Shown here in pieces: positions 6,461 through 12,539 of a DNA stretch of 13,038 bases. Origin of the DNA: an uncultured Selenomonas sp. (GTDB lineage: Bacteria > Bacillota > Negativicutes > Selenomonadales > Selenomonadaceae); NCBI GenBank assembly GCA_905373085.1, contig CAJPRR010000049.1, positions 1-13,038 of the forward strand. Direction: 5' to 3'. Positions within the stretch are counted from its first letter, which is position 1, and the number at the start of each line of letters is the position of its first letter. The notes beneath the pieces are model-generated. The model was given only the letters and a program-made list of their open reading frames with translations. It made no database searches and had not been told where the DNA came from. A program made the position numbers and the translations under genes.

Positions 6461-7180
6461 ATGCATGTGATTGTGCGCGAGCGTTGGAGATCTGCCGTGC
6501 TCCTTGCCGTCCTGCTGCACGCTTTCGTGCTGGGGATTGCAGGGCTGCTTCTGCCCGATGAGGAAGAAATGCCGGGCGGCGTGCAGGAACTCGCCTGGCT
6601 CGATGTGTCGGACGCAGAGGAAACAGCCGAGCGTGTTCCTGCTCCTGTACAGGAGACGCCGCAGCCGCCGGCGGACGAGGCGGCTCCGGAAGAGACGCTT
6701 TTGCCCGAGCCTTTGCCGCCGCCTCCGCTTCCGCGAGAAGGGGCGAAAGAAGTGGCGAAAGCGCCGCGCGAGGGAGAGAAGAAGACGGCGCAGGAAGAGA
6801 GGAAGAAGCCGATGCAAAAGCGTGACTATCCCGAGATGCGCAAGCCGAACAAGCCCGCCGTGCTGCGCGAAGAGACGAAGCGCAGCCTGACCGAGAAGGA
6901 GACGGCGTACCGCGGGCATGTGCGGTTCTTCGCGGACGTCTCGCGAGAAGGCCGCGTGACGGGCGTCCAAGCGTGGCAGTTCGAGCCGGAAATCGCCGAC
7001 GAGAAGGAGCGCCGCCTCCTTGAGGAGCAGTTGGAAAAAAGAATCAAGGAGAGCTGGCGCTACGCGCCGAGTCTCACGCCCGAAGGCGTGCCGACGACGC
7101 AGACGAAAGCCGAAGAGCTTGACATCCCCGAAAGAAAGCAGCCCAAGGATGTCCGTCAGGACGTCCCCGGGCTGCGGTGA
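6461..7180 (+). CDS. TonB-like energy-transducing protein
   Basis: This 239-residue protein has the three-part plan of TonB. A basic N-terminus and one membrane helix (about residues 11-31) come first. A long periplasmic linker follows, rich in Pro, Glu and Lys (58-135, including PEPLPPPPLP). A C-terminal alpha/beta domain (150-205) contains YRGHVRFFADVSREGRVTGV, a helical ERRLLEEQLEKRIKESW stretch and WRYAPS, matching the TonB_C order but divergent. A further 35 or so charged residues follow. TonB couples the proton-motive force, through ExbB/ExbD, to outer-membrane receptors; neither partner gene is adjacent. The Shine-Dalgarno GGGAGGAGGG ends at 6460, so ATG 6461 is very close; GTG 6467, 7 bases beyond AGGAGG, may be the real start. 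The last codons overlap the terminator of the convergent gene. Confidence 0.75.
   Translation: MHVIVRERWRSAVLLAVLLHAFVLGIAGLLLPDEEEMPGGVQELAWLDVSDAEETAERVPAPVQETPQPPADEAAPEETLLPEPLPPPPLPREGAKEVAKAPREGEKKTAQEERKKPMQKRDYPEMRKPNKPAVLREETKRSLTEKETAYRGHVRFFADVSREGRVTGVQAWQFEPEIADEKERRLLEEQLEKRIKESWRYAPSLTPEGVPTTQTKAEELDIPERKQPKDVRQDVPGLR
7131..7175 (-). terminator. Terminator of the 115-residue protein gene, inside the 3' end of the TonB-like gene
   Basis: GCAGCCC (7138-7144) pairs with GGGCTGC (7169-7175). Inside it, GGATGTCC (7147-7154) pairs with GGACGTCC (7159-7166) around a four-base loop. Read on the minus strand, the stem is followed by TTTCTTT (7137-7131); on the plus strand no T run follows. 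It therefore suits the minus-strand gene ending at 7205 and overlaps plus-strand coding sequence. Confidence 0.6.
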
Positions 7181-7204
7181 CTGGGCGAATGCCCCCATAG
7201 ATGC

Positions 7205-7552
7205 TCAGTGGCAGACGAAGGTTTCGATCGAGCCGAAGCGGATGTAGCGGCTCGCCTCGGCGGGATCGCTTTCGAGGATCGCCGTGCGCACGCTCGTCAG
7301 ATCGTCCTCGGCGATCTCGATGCGCGAAGCCGCCTGCTCCTCCTTGACCCTCTGCCACAGCGCCTTGCGCGAGGCCTGCGTGTCGCGGTAGATCTCGTGG
7401 TTGTAGAAGATGTTCATCGAGCCGTGGGATTTTTCGGCGTCGCAGTTGAAGAAGACGTAGGCGACGTTCGACGCTCTGCGCGTGCGCACGGCGCCGCTTT
7501 TCTTCGCTGCGGCGGTTTTTCCTGCACCGCTCGATTTTGCTGCTGTTGGCAT
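7205..7552 (-). CDS. Conserved-looking protein of unknown function, 115 residues
   Basis: I do not recognise this protein. The first 30 or so residues are a low-complexity basic tail of Ala, Lys, Ser and Gly, ending in VRTRRASN. A compact acidic domain follows, with AYVFFNCDAEKSHGSMNIFYNHEIY, a predicted helix around SRKALWQRVKEEQAA, and a C-terminal DPAEASRYIRFGSIETFVCH. There is no signal peptide or membrane helix. The basic tail could contact nucleic acid, but that is only a guess from composition. ATG 7552 has AAAGGAG 8 bases upstream. It is transcribed alone from the promoter at 7657-7685 with a leader of about 100 nt containing repeated GTGCGGCA-type sequences, and it ends at the terminator inside the TonB-like gene. 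Confidence 0.8.
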   Translation of the reverse strand: MPTAAKSSGAGKTAAAKKSGAVRTRRASNVAYVFFNCDAEKSHGSMNIFYNHEIYRDTQASRKALWQRVKEEQAASRIEIAEDDLTSVRTAILESDPAEASRYIRFGSIETFVCH

Positions 7553-7574
7553 GGAAAAGACTCCTTTCGCTTTT

Positions 7575-7650
7575 GTGCGGCACGATGGTGAGAAGATATG
7601 CCGCATCTGAGGAATGATAGAATGTATGAAGCCGTGCGGTCTGCCGCACG
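7575..7650 (-). repeat. GTGCGGCA repeats forming hairpins in the leader of the 115-residue protein gene
   Basis: CGTGCGG (7633-7639) and CCGCACG (7644-7650) form a tight 7-bp hairpin at the very start of the transcript. GTGCGGCA (7575-7582) and the near-complement TGCCGCAT (7599-7606) can form a second one just before the ribosome site. The octamer TGCCGCAC also occurs at 7642-7649 and, outside this leader, at 7910-7917 at the 5' end of the neighbouring RNA. Confidence 0.4.
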
Positions 7651-7656
7651 CGTCCC

Positions 7657-7685
7657 ATTATAGCACAATCTTCGCGATGGTGCAA
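7657..7685 (-). promoter_or_regulatory. Promoter of the 115-residue protein gene
   Basis: On the minus strand TTGCAC (7685-7680), a 17-base spacer and TATAAT (7662-7657) preceded by TGC give a strong extended -10 promoter. The expected start lies near 7650, just at the first leader hairpin. Confidence 0.82.
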
Positions 7686-7732
7686 AAGAGTTGCGGGAAA
7701 ATACCAGAAATTGAGAATACTGGAAATGACAA

Positions 7733-7774
7733 GAAAGCAAAAGAAAACAGGCAGGAAGCCCAGCTCCCTGCCTG
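7733..7774 (-). terminator. Terminator of the small RNA
   Basis: CAGGCAGG (7748-7755) pairs with CCTGCCTG (7767-7774), and AGC with GCT inside it. On the minus strand it is followed by TTTTCTTTTGCTTTC. Only a weak T run lies on the plus side, so the minus direction is favoured. Confidence 0.82.
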
Positions 7775-7916
7775 CTCGTTTTGTTGGCCTTGCAGCCTGA
7801 ATCCCCGAGAGGATTCGATTATATTGCCACCAGGAGGAACCATACGCGATGATTCCTTCTGGTGGTTAGTAAGGTACGGCACTAAAGGCGGGATGACGCT
7901 TAGTCCACCTGCCGCA
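7740..7916 (-). ncRNA. Unassigned structured small RNA, about 180 nt
   Basis: A strong promoter (7922-7949) and a strong terminator (7733-7774) bracket a minus-strand stretch with no credible reading frame. In order the RNA can form four elements. (a) An outer stem GGTGCGGCA (7918-7910) with TGCCGTACC (7881-7873) encloses GGTGG with CCGCC; the loop bases CUAA (7903-7900) can pair with UUAG (7885-7882) as a pseudoknot. (b) A hairpin of about 16 bp, CCACCAG...CTGGTGG (7865-7827), has one mismatch, one wobble and a small loop. (c) A 6-bp GAATCC/GGATTC hairpin spans about 7801-7818. (d) The terminator hairpin closes the RNA. I compared it by eye with SRP RNA, tmRNA, RNase P, T-box and common riboswitches and found no match. 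6S RNA has a similar size, but the two ends do not form its closing stem. Confidence 0.6.
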
Positions 7917-7921
7917 CCTTT

Positions 7922-7949
7922 ATTATAGCATATTGGCTCGTATATGCAA
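7922..7949 (-). promoter_or_regulatory. Promoter of the small RNA
   Basis: On the minus strand TTGCAT (7949-7944), a 16-base spacer and TGC-TATAAT (7927-7922). Transcription should start near 7916-7915, at or just inside the first predicted stem. Confidence 0.75.
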
Positions 7950-8011
7950 GAGGGCGCAGGTAAATTTTTGCAATATTTAGCTTTTGTTAATTTTTGGCTG
8001 CACCTCACGCA

Positions 8012-8040
8012 TTGTCACTGGGCGGTCTCTTTGCTATACT
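8012..8040 (+). promoter_or_regulatory. Promoter of the GHKL ATPase operon
   Basis: TTGTCA (8012-8017), a 17-base spacer and TATACT (8035-8040) preceded by TGC. Transcription should start near 8047, leaving a leader of only about 23 nt to the TTG start. The -10 and the following bases match those of the bicupin promoter at 283-296. Confidence 0.82.
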
Positions 8041-8069
8041 AGGAAACATACAGGAATGAGGTGGAAAAA

Positions 8070-9914
8070 TTGTTTCCTTTCATGGACAGGAAGAAGGGCG
8101 GCTGGCGTGCGCCGGCAAACGACAGCGGCGAACTTGTCGGCTACAACGACCTCGCGCGCGTTTCCTTCGGCATACGCACGGTGCACTACCTCGTGCGCGA
8201 GACGATCCAGAACTCGCTCGACGCGCGAAGAGACGACGCCGAGGGCGCCGTCCTCGTTTCCTTTCAATCGTTTGACATCCCGCGCGAGAGGTTTCCGGGG
8301 CGCGAGGATTTTCAGAATATCTTGGAGCGCTGCTTCCTCAGCAATCGGGACGACAAGAAGTGCCGCGAGGCGTTCGAGCGTGCGGCGGACGTCCTCAAGG
8401 CGGAGCGCATCGCTGTCCTTCGCATCAGCGATTTTCGCACGCGCGGGCTTGAGGGGGCGCTCGCGGGCGAGAAGGGTTCGCTTTGGAGCGGACTCGTCAA
8501 GGAGCAGGGTTTTTCCGTGCAGAAGGAGGAGAACGCAGGCGGCAGCTTCGGCATCGGCAAGGCGGTCGTCTATAGCTGCTCGGAGCTTCGCACGGCGTTC
8601 TTCGCCTCGTTGGACAAAGACGGCGTGGAGTCGTATACGGGCGTCGCGAAGCTCGTCTCCTACAAGGACGAGAAGGATCGCTGGACGACGGGCACGGTCT
8701 ACTACAGCGACGAGAACAAGAAGGCGCTCTTGGACATCTTCACGCTCGATCCCGCCTTTCGGCGGCGCACGAGCGGCACGGACATCTTCATCATGGGGCT
8801 TGTGCCCATCGAGGGCTTGGAGCAGGAGATGATCCGCGCCGTCCTCGACAATTTCCTTCTCGCGATATGGCTGGGCAACCTGGAGGTGGAGATCGGCGAT
8901 CACCGCATCACGAAGACGAGCCTCGGACTCTATGCGGATTCGCTTCCCGTTGAAAAGACGGCGGGAAGTCCGCATCATAAGGAATACTATGAGGAGAACC
9001 GCATGATTCAGCGCTACGCGCGCATGCTTCTAGGCGAGGACGAGGCGACGCAGAGGATCGAGCTTCGTGCCGCAGAATACGGTGCGAAGTACGGTTTTCC
9101 CGACGGCGCGGCGACGCTCTTTTTGACGCGCGGCGAGGGGCTGAACCGCCGCATCCTCATGTCGCGCCACATCGGCATGAAGCTCTTCGAGCAGAAGGGC
9201 TTTCCGAGCGGCATCGACTTCACGGGCATCTTCCTCATCAAGGACAACGCGATGGGGCAGGCGTTCCGCCGCATCGAGGTGCCGTCGCACGACGCGTGGG
9301 AGCCGGGCGTCCTGCAGGACGCGGCGCAGGAGAAGCAGGCGAAGGAGATGTACATGGCTCTGAAGCGCTACCTGAAGGAAAAAGTGCGCGAGCGGCTGAT
9401 GGCGGAGGAGGAGCGCGGCGTTGACGCCTTCGGCGCGGGCGATTTCCTGCCCGACTTGGAAGACGAGGCCGTGTGCCGCGCCCTTGCCGCACGAAAGGGC
9501 AAGCGCAGGGAGGAGCTTCAAAGCGGTGTCGAGAAGATCCGCAAGAAGAAGGCGGCGGCGTCGCGCCTCTCGCCGCTCCACATGCGCTCTTTTTGCGTCG
9601 AGCGCGGGAAGGGGCGCTATCGCTTGAGCCTCATCGCGCCGCGAAAGGCCGAGCGCGTGCGCCTGGAGCTTTTTCTCGCGGGCGAGCAGACGGATGTTCC
9701 TGTCAAGCTGCTCGCGGCCTCGCTTTCGGGCAGAGCCAGGGCGAAATTGGCAAAGTTCGAGAAGAACGTCATCGAGCTGCAGAATGTCGCGAAGGGCGCG
9801 AAACTCTTTGTCGACTATACGATGGACTATCGTGACTACTGCCTGATGGAGGTGAAGTACGTTGAAGATCCGGGGGCGTCTGGCGCCGTATCCGCTGCTG
9901 GCGAAGACGAATGA
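8070..9914 (+). CDS. GHKL (Hsp90/MutL/histidine-kinase-like) ATPase, first gene of a compact operon
   Basis: This 614-residue protein opens with a GHKL ATP-binding domain. Its N-box is RETIQNSLDA (E44, N48, D51), with Mg2+ and catalytic residues in place. A G1-like box is ISDFRTRG (D121 on). The G2 lid is GGSFGIGKAV (157-166). SGTDIF (235-240) resembles the GT-x-I element of MutL and Hsp90. The middle (about 250-400) resembles a transducer region. A charged helical stretch follows at 415-500, rich in Lys, Arg and Glu, then a beta-rich C-terminal part. There is no H-box, topoisomerase, nuclease or membrane segment. It was probably built as an ATP-driven clamp or switch. GAGGTGG (8058-8064) favours the TTG start at 8070; GTG 8061 is the alternative. 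It overlaps the next gene by 53 bases. Confidence 0.85.
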   Translation: MFPFMDRKKGGWRAPANDSGELVGYNDLARVSFGIRTVHYLVRETIQNSLDARRDDAEGAVLVSFQSFDIPRERFPGREDFQNILERCFLSNRDDKKCREAFERAADVLKAERIAVLRISDFRTRGLEGALAGEKGSLWSGLVKEQGFSVQKEENAGGSFGIGKAVVYSCSELRTAFFASLDKDGVESYTGVAKLVSYKDEKDRWTTGTVYYSDENKKALLDIFTLDPAFRRRTSGTDIFIMGLVPIEGLEQEMIRAVLDNFLLAIWLGNLEVEIGDHRITKTSLGLYADSLPVEKTAGSPHHKEYYEENRMIQRYARMLLGEDEATQRIELRAAEYGAKYGFPDGAATLFLTRGEGLNRRILMSRHIGMKLFEQKGFPSGIDFTGIFLIKDNAMGQAFRRIEVPSHDAWEPGVLQDAAQEKQAKEMYMALKRYLKEKVRERLMAEEERGVDAFGAGDFLPDLEDEAVCRALAARKGKRREELQSGVEKIRKKKAAASRLSPLHMRSFCVERGKGRYRLSLIAPRKAERVRLELFLAGEQTDVPVKLLAASLSGRARAKLAKFEKNVIELQNVAKGAKLFVDYTMDYRDYCLMEVKYVEDPGASGAVSAAGEDE

Positions 9915-10728
9915 CAGCTACCGCAAGTCGTCGTTCGACGGCATCGCCGAGCTGAAGGCGTCAGGGAAGGAACTGCGCCTCGAATTTCGCGCCGTGCTTC
10001 GCTGTGCATCGCTCAAGAACCTCGTGCGTGCGGGGCTTGCGGGCTATGCGCTGCACGTCGAGTCGCCCGTCACCTCGTATCGCCGTCTCTTCGAGTTCAA
10101 CGATGCATCGTTTCGGCTGACGCTGGCGGCGGACGAGGTGCGTTCTGCGCTGCAGGTCACGCCGTTCGTCGTCGCAAAGGCGGCGATCGAGGGCTATGCG
10201 AGCGACGATTTTCATGAAGCCTACGAAGGGCAGGTCTTTTCCTTTGCACGCGGACATATCCTCGCCGTCGACCAGACGACGGAGTTCCTGCTGCAGGCGC
10301 ATGACGAGCACGAGACGCTTCCTTCCATCGTGCGCGTCGAACCTTTGGGGCGCGAGGCGGGCGAGGCGGCGCTTCGCGTCGACTGCGGCTCGGACTACAT
10401 CGTCGCCCGCCTGCCGCAAGGCATGTATGACGTCTACCGCCGCTATGCGAAGGGCGTCTGCAGCGCGACGTTCCTCTCGTGCGTCGTCCAGCCGGCTCTC
10501 ACTGCGGCGCTCGAAAAGCTGCAGGGTGCGCTGCGTGCGGGCGAAGAGCCGAGGACGCGCTGGCAGAGGGTGCTCGTGCACCTCTTGGAAGAAGAGAGGC
10601 TCGATCTCGCGGCGAAGGACGCACAGCCCCTTGCCGTCGCCCAGCGCCTCCTGCGCGACCCGCTGAATCGTGCCGTGCAGGAGTTGGAGGATCTGGCGCA
10701 GCGCGAGGAGGTGGGCGCATGGAACTGA
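9862..10728 (+). CDS. Unknown protein, second gene of the GHKL operon
   Basis: I do not recognise this 288-residue protein. Residues 1-170 look largely beta-structured, with alternating hydrophobic strands such as LRLEFRAVLRC and YALHVESPV. A conserved-looking core is YIVARLPQGMYDVYRRYAKG (180-198). From about 205 it becomes helical, ending in a charged helix (AVQELEDLAQREEV). There is no signal peptide, membrane helix or familiar catalytic motif. It starts with TTG 9862, six bases after a perfect GGAGGTGA (9848-9855) lying inside the ATPase gene. The frame therefore overlaps that gene by 53 bases and its translation should be coupled. Its stop overlaps the next start by 10 bases. Its position suggests it acts in a complex with its neighbours; that is inference from layout only. 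Confidence 0.8.
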   Translation: MKIRGRLAPYPLLAKTNDSYRKSSFDGIAELKASGKELRLEFRAVLRCASLKNLVRAGLAGYALHVESPVTSYRRLFEFNDASFRLTLAADEVRSALQVTPFVVAKAAIEGYASDDFHEAYEGQVFSFARGHILAVDQTTEFLLQAHDEHETLPSIVRVEPLGREAGEAALRVDCGSDYIVARLPQGMYDVYRRYAKGVCSATFLSCVVQPALTAALEKLQGALRAGEEPRTRWQRVLVHLLEEERLDLAAKDAQPLAVAQRLLRDPLNRAVQELEDLAQREEVGAWN

Positions 10729-11456
10729 ACTTCATGACGCAGGCGGGTGTCGACGATATGAAAACGCATGTCGAGGAATATGCCGCGATGTATCAGAGCG
10801 CGGACAATGCGGCGATGCTCGCGCATCTTTCGGCGCGCGGCTATCTGGAGAAGACGGAGCTTGCCGCGCTTTCACCCGTCGACCTTCTGACAGAGGGCGA
10901 CTTTGCCTCGACGGACGTGGAGAACGTGCGGCGCGTTTACGGCGCATGGCGCATGCTCGCGCCCTATACGGCGGCGGATGAGCGTTTCTGGGCGGGGCTT
11001 TCGCACACGCTCTTCTGGCGCTACATCCATTACCGCAAGGAAAAGGATTTCGGTGTGGGCAAGGCCGCCGCACTTCGAAGCAATTTCTTCTTCGCGCAGG
11101 GGCGGCGCCGCTCGCTCTTCGTGAATCCGATCGCCCGCCTGTGGTGGGCGGGGCACATGGTCTTCGATGAGCGACGCCGCGACCCGTTTGAGCTTCTGCC
11201 CGTGCTCGCGCAAGAAGCGTTCGCCTCGCAGCTTGTGCTCCTCGCCTCAAGCAGCCTCATGAGCCGCAGGGAGACGCGCTTCGCCGTGCTCGCGCTCTTG
11301 GAGCGCTTCGAGCGCGGCGGGAGGAAGGTCAAGCGCGAGCATCTGCAGGCGCTTCTCGGCCGCCTCAACGCGATTTCCTCGCTGACGCTCGTCGACATGC
11401 TCGCGCAGGAGGAGATCGAGAAACGGTTGGAAGGAGCAATTTTCGATGGAGAATGA
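10719..11456 (+). CDS. DUF6339-like protein, third gene of the GHKL operon
   Basis: This is a 245-residue, mostly helical protein. Its features are FWAGLSHTLFWRYIHYR (90-106), an FFF run (123-125), RSLFVNPIARLWWAGHMVFD (131-150) and DPFELLPVL (155-163). This pattern, with the RLWW core, matches my memory of the DUF6339 family, which is seen beside ATPase and modification genes in defence-like loci; I could not check it. No catalytic motif is evident. ATG 10719 follows GAGGAGGTG by 5 bases and overlaps the previous gene by 10. A longer frame reading back to 10479 only shadows the second gene. The end overlaps the nitroreductase start by 11 bases. Confidence 0.75.
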   Translation: MELNFMTQAGVDDMKTHVEEYAAMYQSADNAAMLAHLSARGYLEKTELAALSPVDLLTEGDFASTDVENVRRVYGAWRMLAPYTAADERFWAGLSHTLFWRYIHYRKEKDFGVGKAAALRSNFFFAQGRRRSLFVNPIARLWWAGHMVFDERRRDPFELLPVLAQEAFASQLVLLASSSLMSRRETRFAVLALLERFERGGRKVKREHLQALLGRLNAISSLTLVDMLAQEEIEKRLEGAIFDGE

Positions 11457-11949
11457 CGTCGTGTTTCAGCGCCGCAGCATAAGGAAATATCAGGAGAGGC
11501 CGGTCGAGCCGGAGAAGGTCGAGCGCATCCTGCGTGCAGGGATGCAGGCGCCGTCCGCCTGCAATCAGCGGCCGTGGGAGTTCTTCGTCGTCGAGAACCG
11601 CGAGAAGATCGCCGCGCTCGCCAAGGTCACGCCCTATACGGGCTGCGCGGCAGGGGCGCCGCTCCTCTTAGCGCTCGCTTACCGTACGGAAGGCTTGACT
11701 GTGCCTCGCTTCTCGCACATCGACATGGCGGCGGCGCAGCAGAACATCTGGCTCGAAGCGACGTATCTCGGCCTCGGCGGCGTCTGGTTCGGTATTGCTC
11801 CCTACGAGGAGAACATGAAAAAGGTGGAAGAAATCCTCGAAATGCCCGCGAACCTCAAGGCGTTCTCCCTATTCGCCCTCGGCTATCCGAACGAGAGAAA
11901 GCTGCACGCAGACAGGTTTGAAGCGGAGCGGGTGCATTATGTGCGGTGA
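11446..11949 (+). CDS. Nitroreductase-family flavoprotein
   Basis: This 167-residue FMN-dependent oxidoreductase is of the short nitroreductase type. It carries the FMN-phosphate motif RRSIRKY (10-16), the PSACNQRPWEFFVV segment (36-49), AAAQQNIWLEATYLGLGGVWFGI in the core, and a closing LFALGYPNE. Such enzymes reduce nitro compounds, quinones or flavins using NAD(P)H in the cytoplasm; the natural substrate cannot be told. The gene begins inside the last codons of the DUF6339-like gene (11-base overlap), with AAGGAG 9 bases upstream. It therefore sits on the same message and is probably translated in step. The operon ends at the terminator at 12085-12120. Whether it takes part in the ATPase module or is a hitch-hiker is open. 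Confidence 0.92.
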   Translation: MENDVVFQRRSIRKYQERPVEPEKVERILRAGMQAPSACNQRPWEFFVVENREKIAALAKVTPYTGCAAGAPLLLALAYRTEGLTVPRFSHIDMAAAQQNIWLEATYLGLGGVWFGIAPYEENMKKVEEILEMPANLKAFSLFALGYPNERKLHADRFEAERVHYVR

Positions 11950-12084
11950 GGGGCGGAGGGGCTTGTCGCCGTATGTATGGACGGGGCATGAGACGTAGTG
12001 TAGTGTACGAGAATACATTTGAACGGCAACAACCAACGATGCTTACGGTAGACGGTAAGGGTGATGCGCGTCGATTTGATGTGA

Positions 12085-12120
12085 GAAAAGTCTCCGAGGT
12101 GTCAGATCGGAGGTTTTTCT
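12085..12120 (+). terminator. Terminator of the GHKL-nitroreductase operon
   Basis: CTCCGA (12092-12097) pairs with TCGGAG (12107-12112), extended by AGAAAA against TTTTCT, with a run of five T. Between the nitroreductase stop and this hairpin (11950-12084) I see no gene, only a small CTTAC/GTAAG inverted repeat near 12043. Confidence 0.8.
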
Positions 12121-12218
12121 GTGTCATTCGTGCAGGTATGATGCTACGGGCATAGTTATCTTTTGAACCGAAATGGGATGTGCAGGCATGAAATAGATCT
12201 ATCTTTTCGTGAATGCTG

Positions 12219-12247
12219 TTGACATTAGAGAAAAGCTAAAGTATACT
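12219..12247 (+). promoter_or_regulatory. Promoter of the riboswitch-receptor unit
   Basis: TTGACA (12219-12224), a 17-base spacer and TATACT (12242-12247): near consensus. Transcription should start near 12254, at a small AGGCG/CGCCT hairpin (12258-12279). Confidence 0.9.
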
Positions 12248-12299
12248 GCAAGCTGTGAGGCGTTTGACGCGCTTCGCCTTTGAAAAACTTCATACATAG

Positions 12300-12449
12300 T
12301 CAAGGCGCTCGCGAGAGCTTAATAGGGAAATCGGTGCAAGCCCGATGCGATCCCGTCACTGTGATGCGGAGAATGTTCCATGATGTCACTGGAGGAAACT
12401 CTGGGAAGGCGGAACAGACGATGATGCAGAGCCAGGAGACCTGCCTTGA
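12300..12449 (+). promoter_or_regulatory. Cobalamin (B12) riboswitch aptamer
   Basis: The outer P1 stem pairs TCAAGGC (12300-12306) with GCCTTGA (12443-12449). Inside are the conserved GGGAAATCGGTGCAAGCCCG block (from 12325), CCCGTCACTGTGAT, the TCACTGG...CTGGGAAGGCGG block (12386-12412) and the B12 box GCCAGGAGACCTGCC (12431-12445). Known members bind adenosyl- or hydroxocobalamin and lower expression of transport or synthesis genes. Here the downstream gene is an outer-membrane receptor. Two terminator-like hairpins follow before the start codon, so control by early termination is likely. Confidence 0.96.
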
Positions 12450-12460
12450 TTTGTGAAACC

Positions 12461-12497
12461 ACACCTTCTTGCGAGCGACAGGAAAGGGTGTCTTTTT
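12461..12497 (+). terminator. First terminator-like hairpin of the riboswitch expression platform
   Basis: ACACC..TTC pairs with GAA..GGTGT (12461-12468 with 12482-12491) and is followed by CTTTTT. It is weaker than the next hairpin and might instead be the P13-type hairpin used in the aptamer's long-range loop contact. Confidence 0.4.
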
Positions 12498-12509
12498 GAT
12501 GCTCTTCGT

Positions 12510-12539
12510 CCTCCCTGCAGGCTGTGGGGAGGTTTTTTT
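12510..12539 (+). terminator. Main terminator of the riboswitch expression platform
   Basis: CCTCCC (12510-12515) pairs with GGGAGG (12527-12532), followed by seven T, 46 bases before the receptor start. It is well placed to stop transcription when cobalamin is bound. Confidence 0.8.

Noticed and set aside
7740..7916. Reading the orphan RNA as a riboswitch for the 115-residue protein gene
   Set aside because: The terminator is followed by a separate strong promoter for that gene, so it does not need transcription through the RNA; kept as an independent RNA.
7740..7916. Assignment as SRP RNA, tmRNA, RNase P RNA or T-box leader
   Set aside because: None of their conserved cores (SRP GGAA tetraloop with flanking bases, tmRNA CCA end, RNase P helices, T-box GGUGG-ACC motif) could be found in place.
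11946..12155. 69-codon plus-strand frame after the nitroreductase
   Set aside because: It starts inside the end of the nitroreductase, runs through the terminator hairpin at 12085-12120 and has no ribosome site or recognisable sequence.
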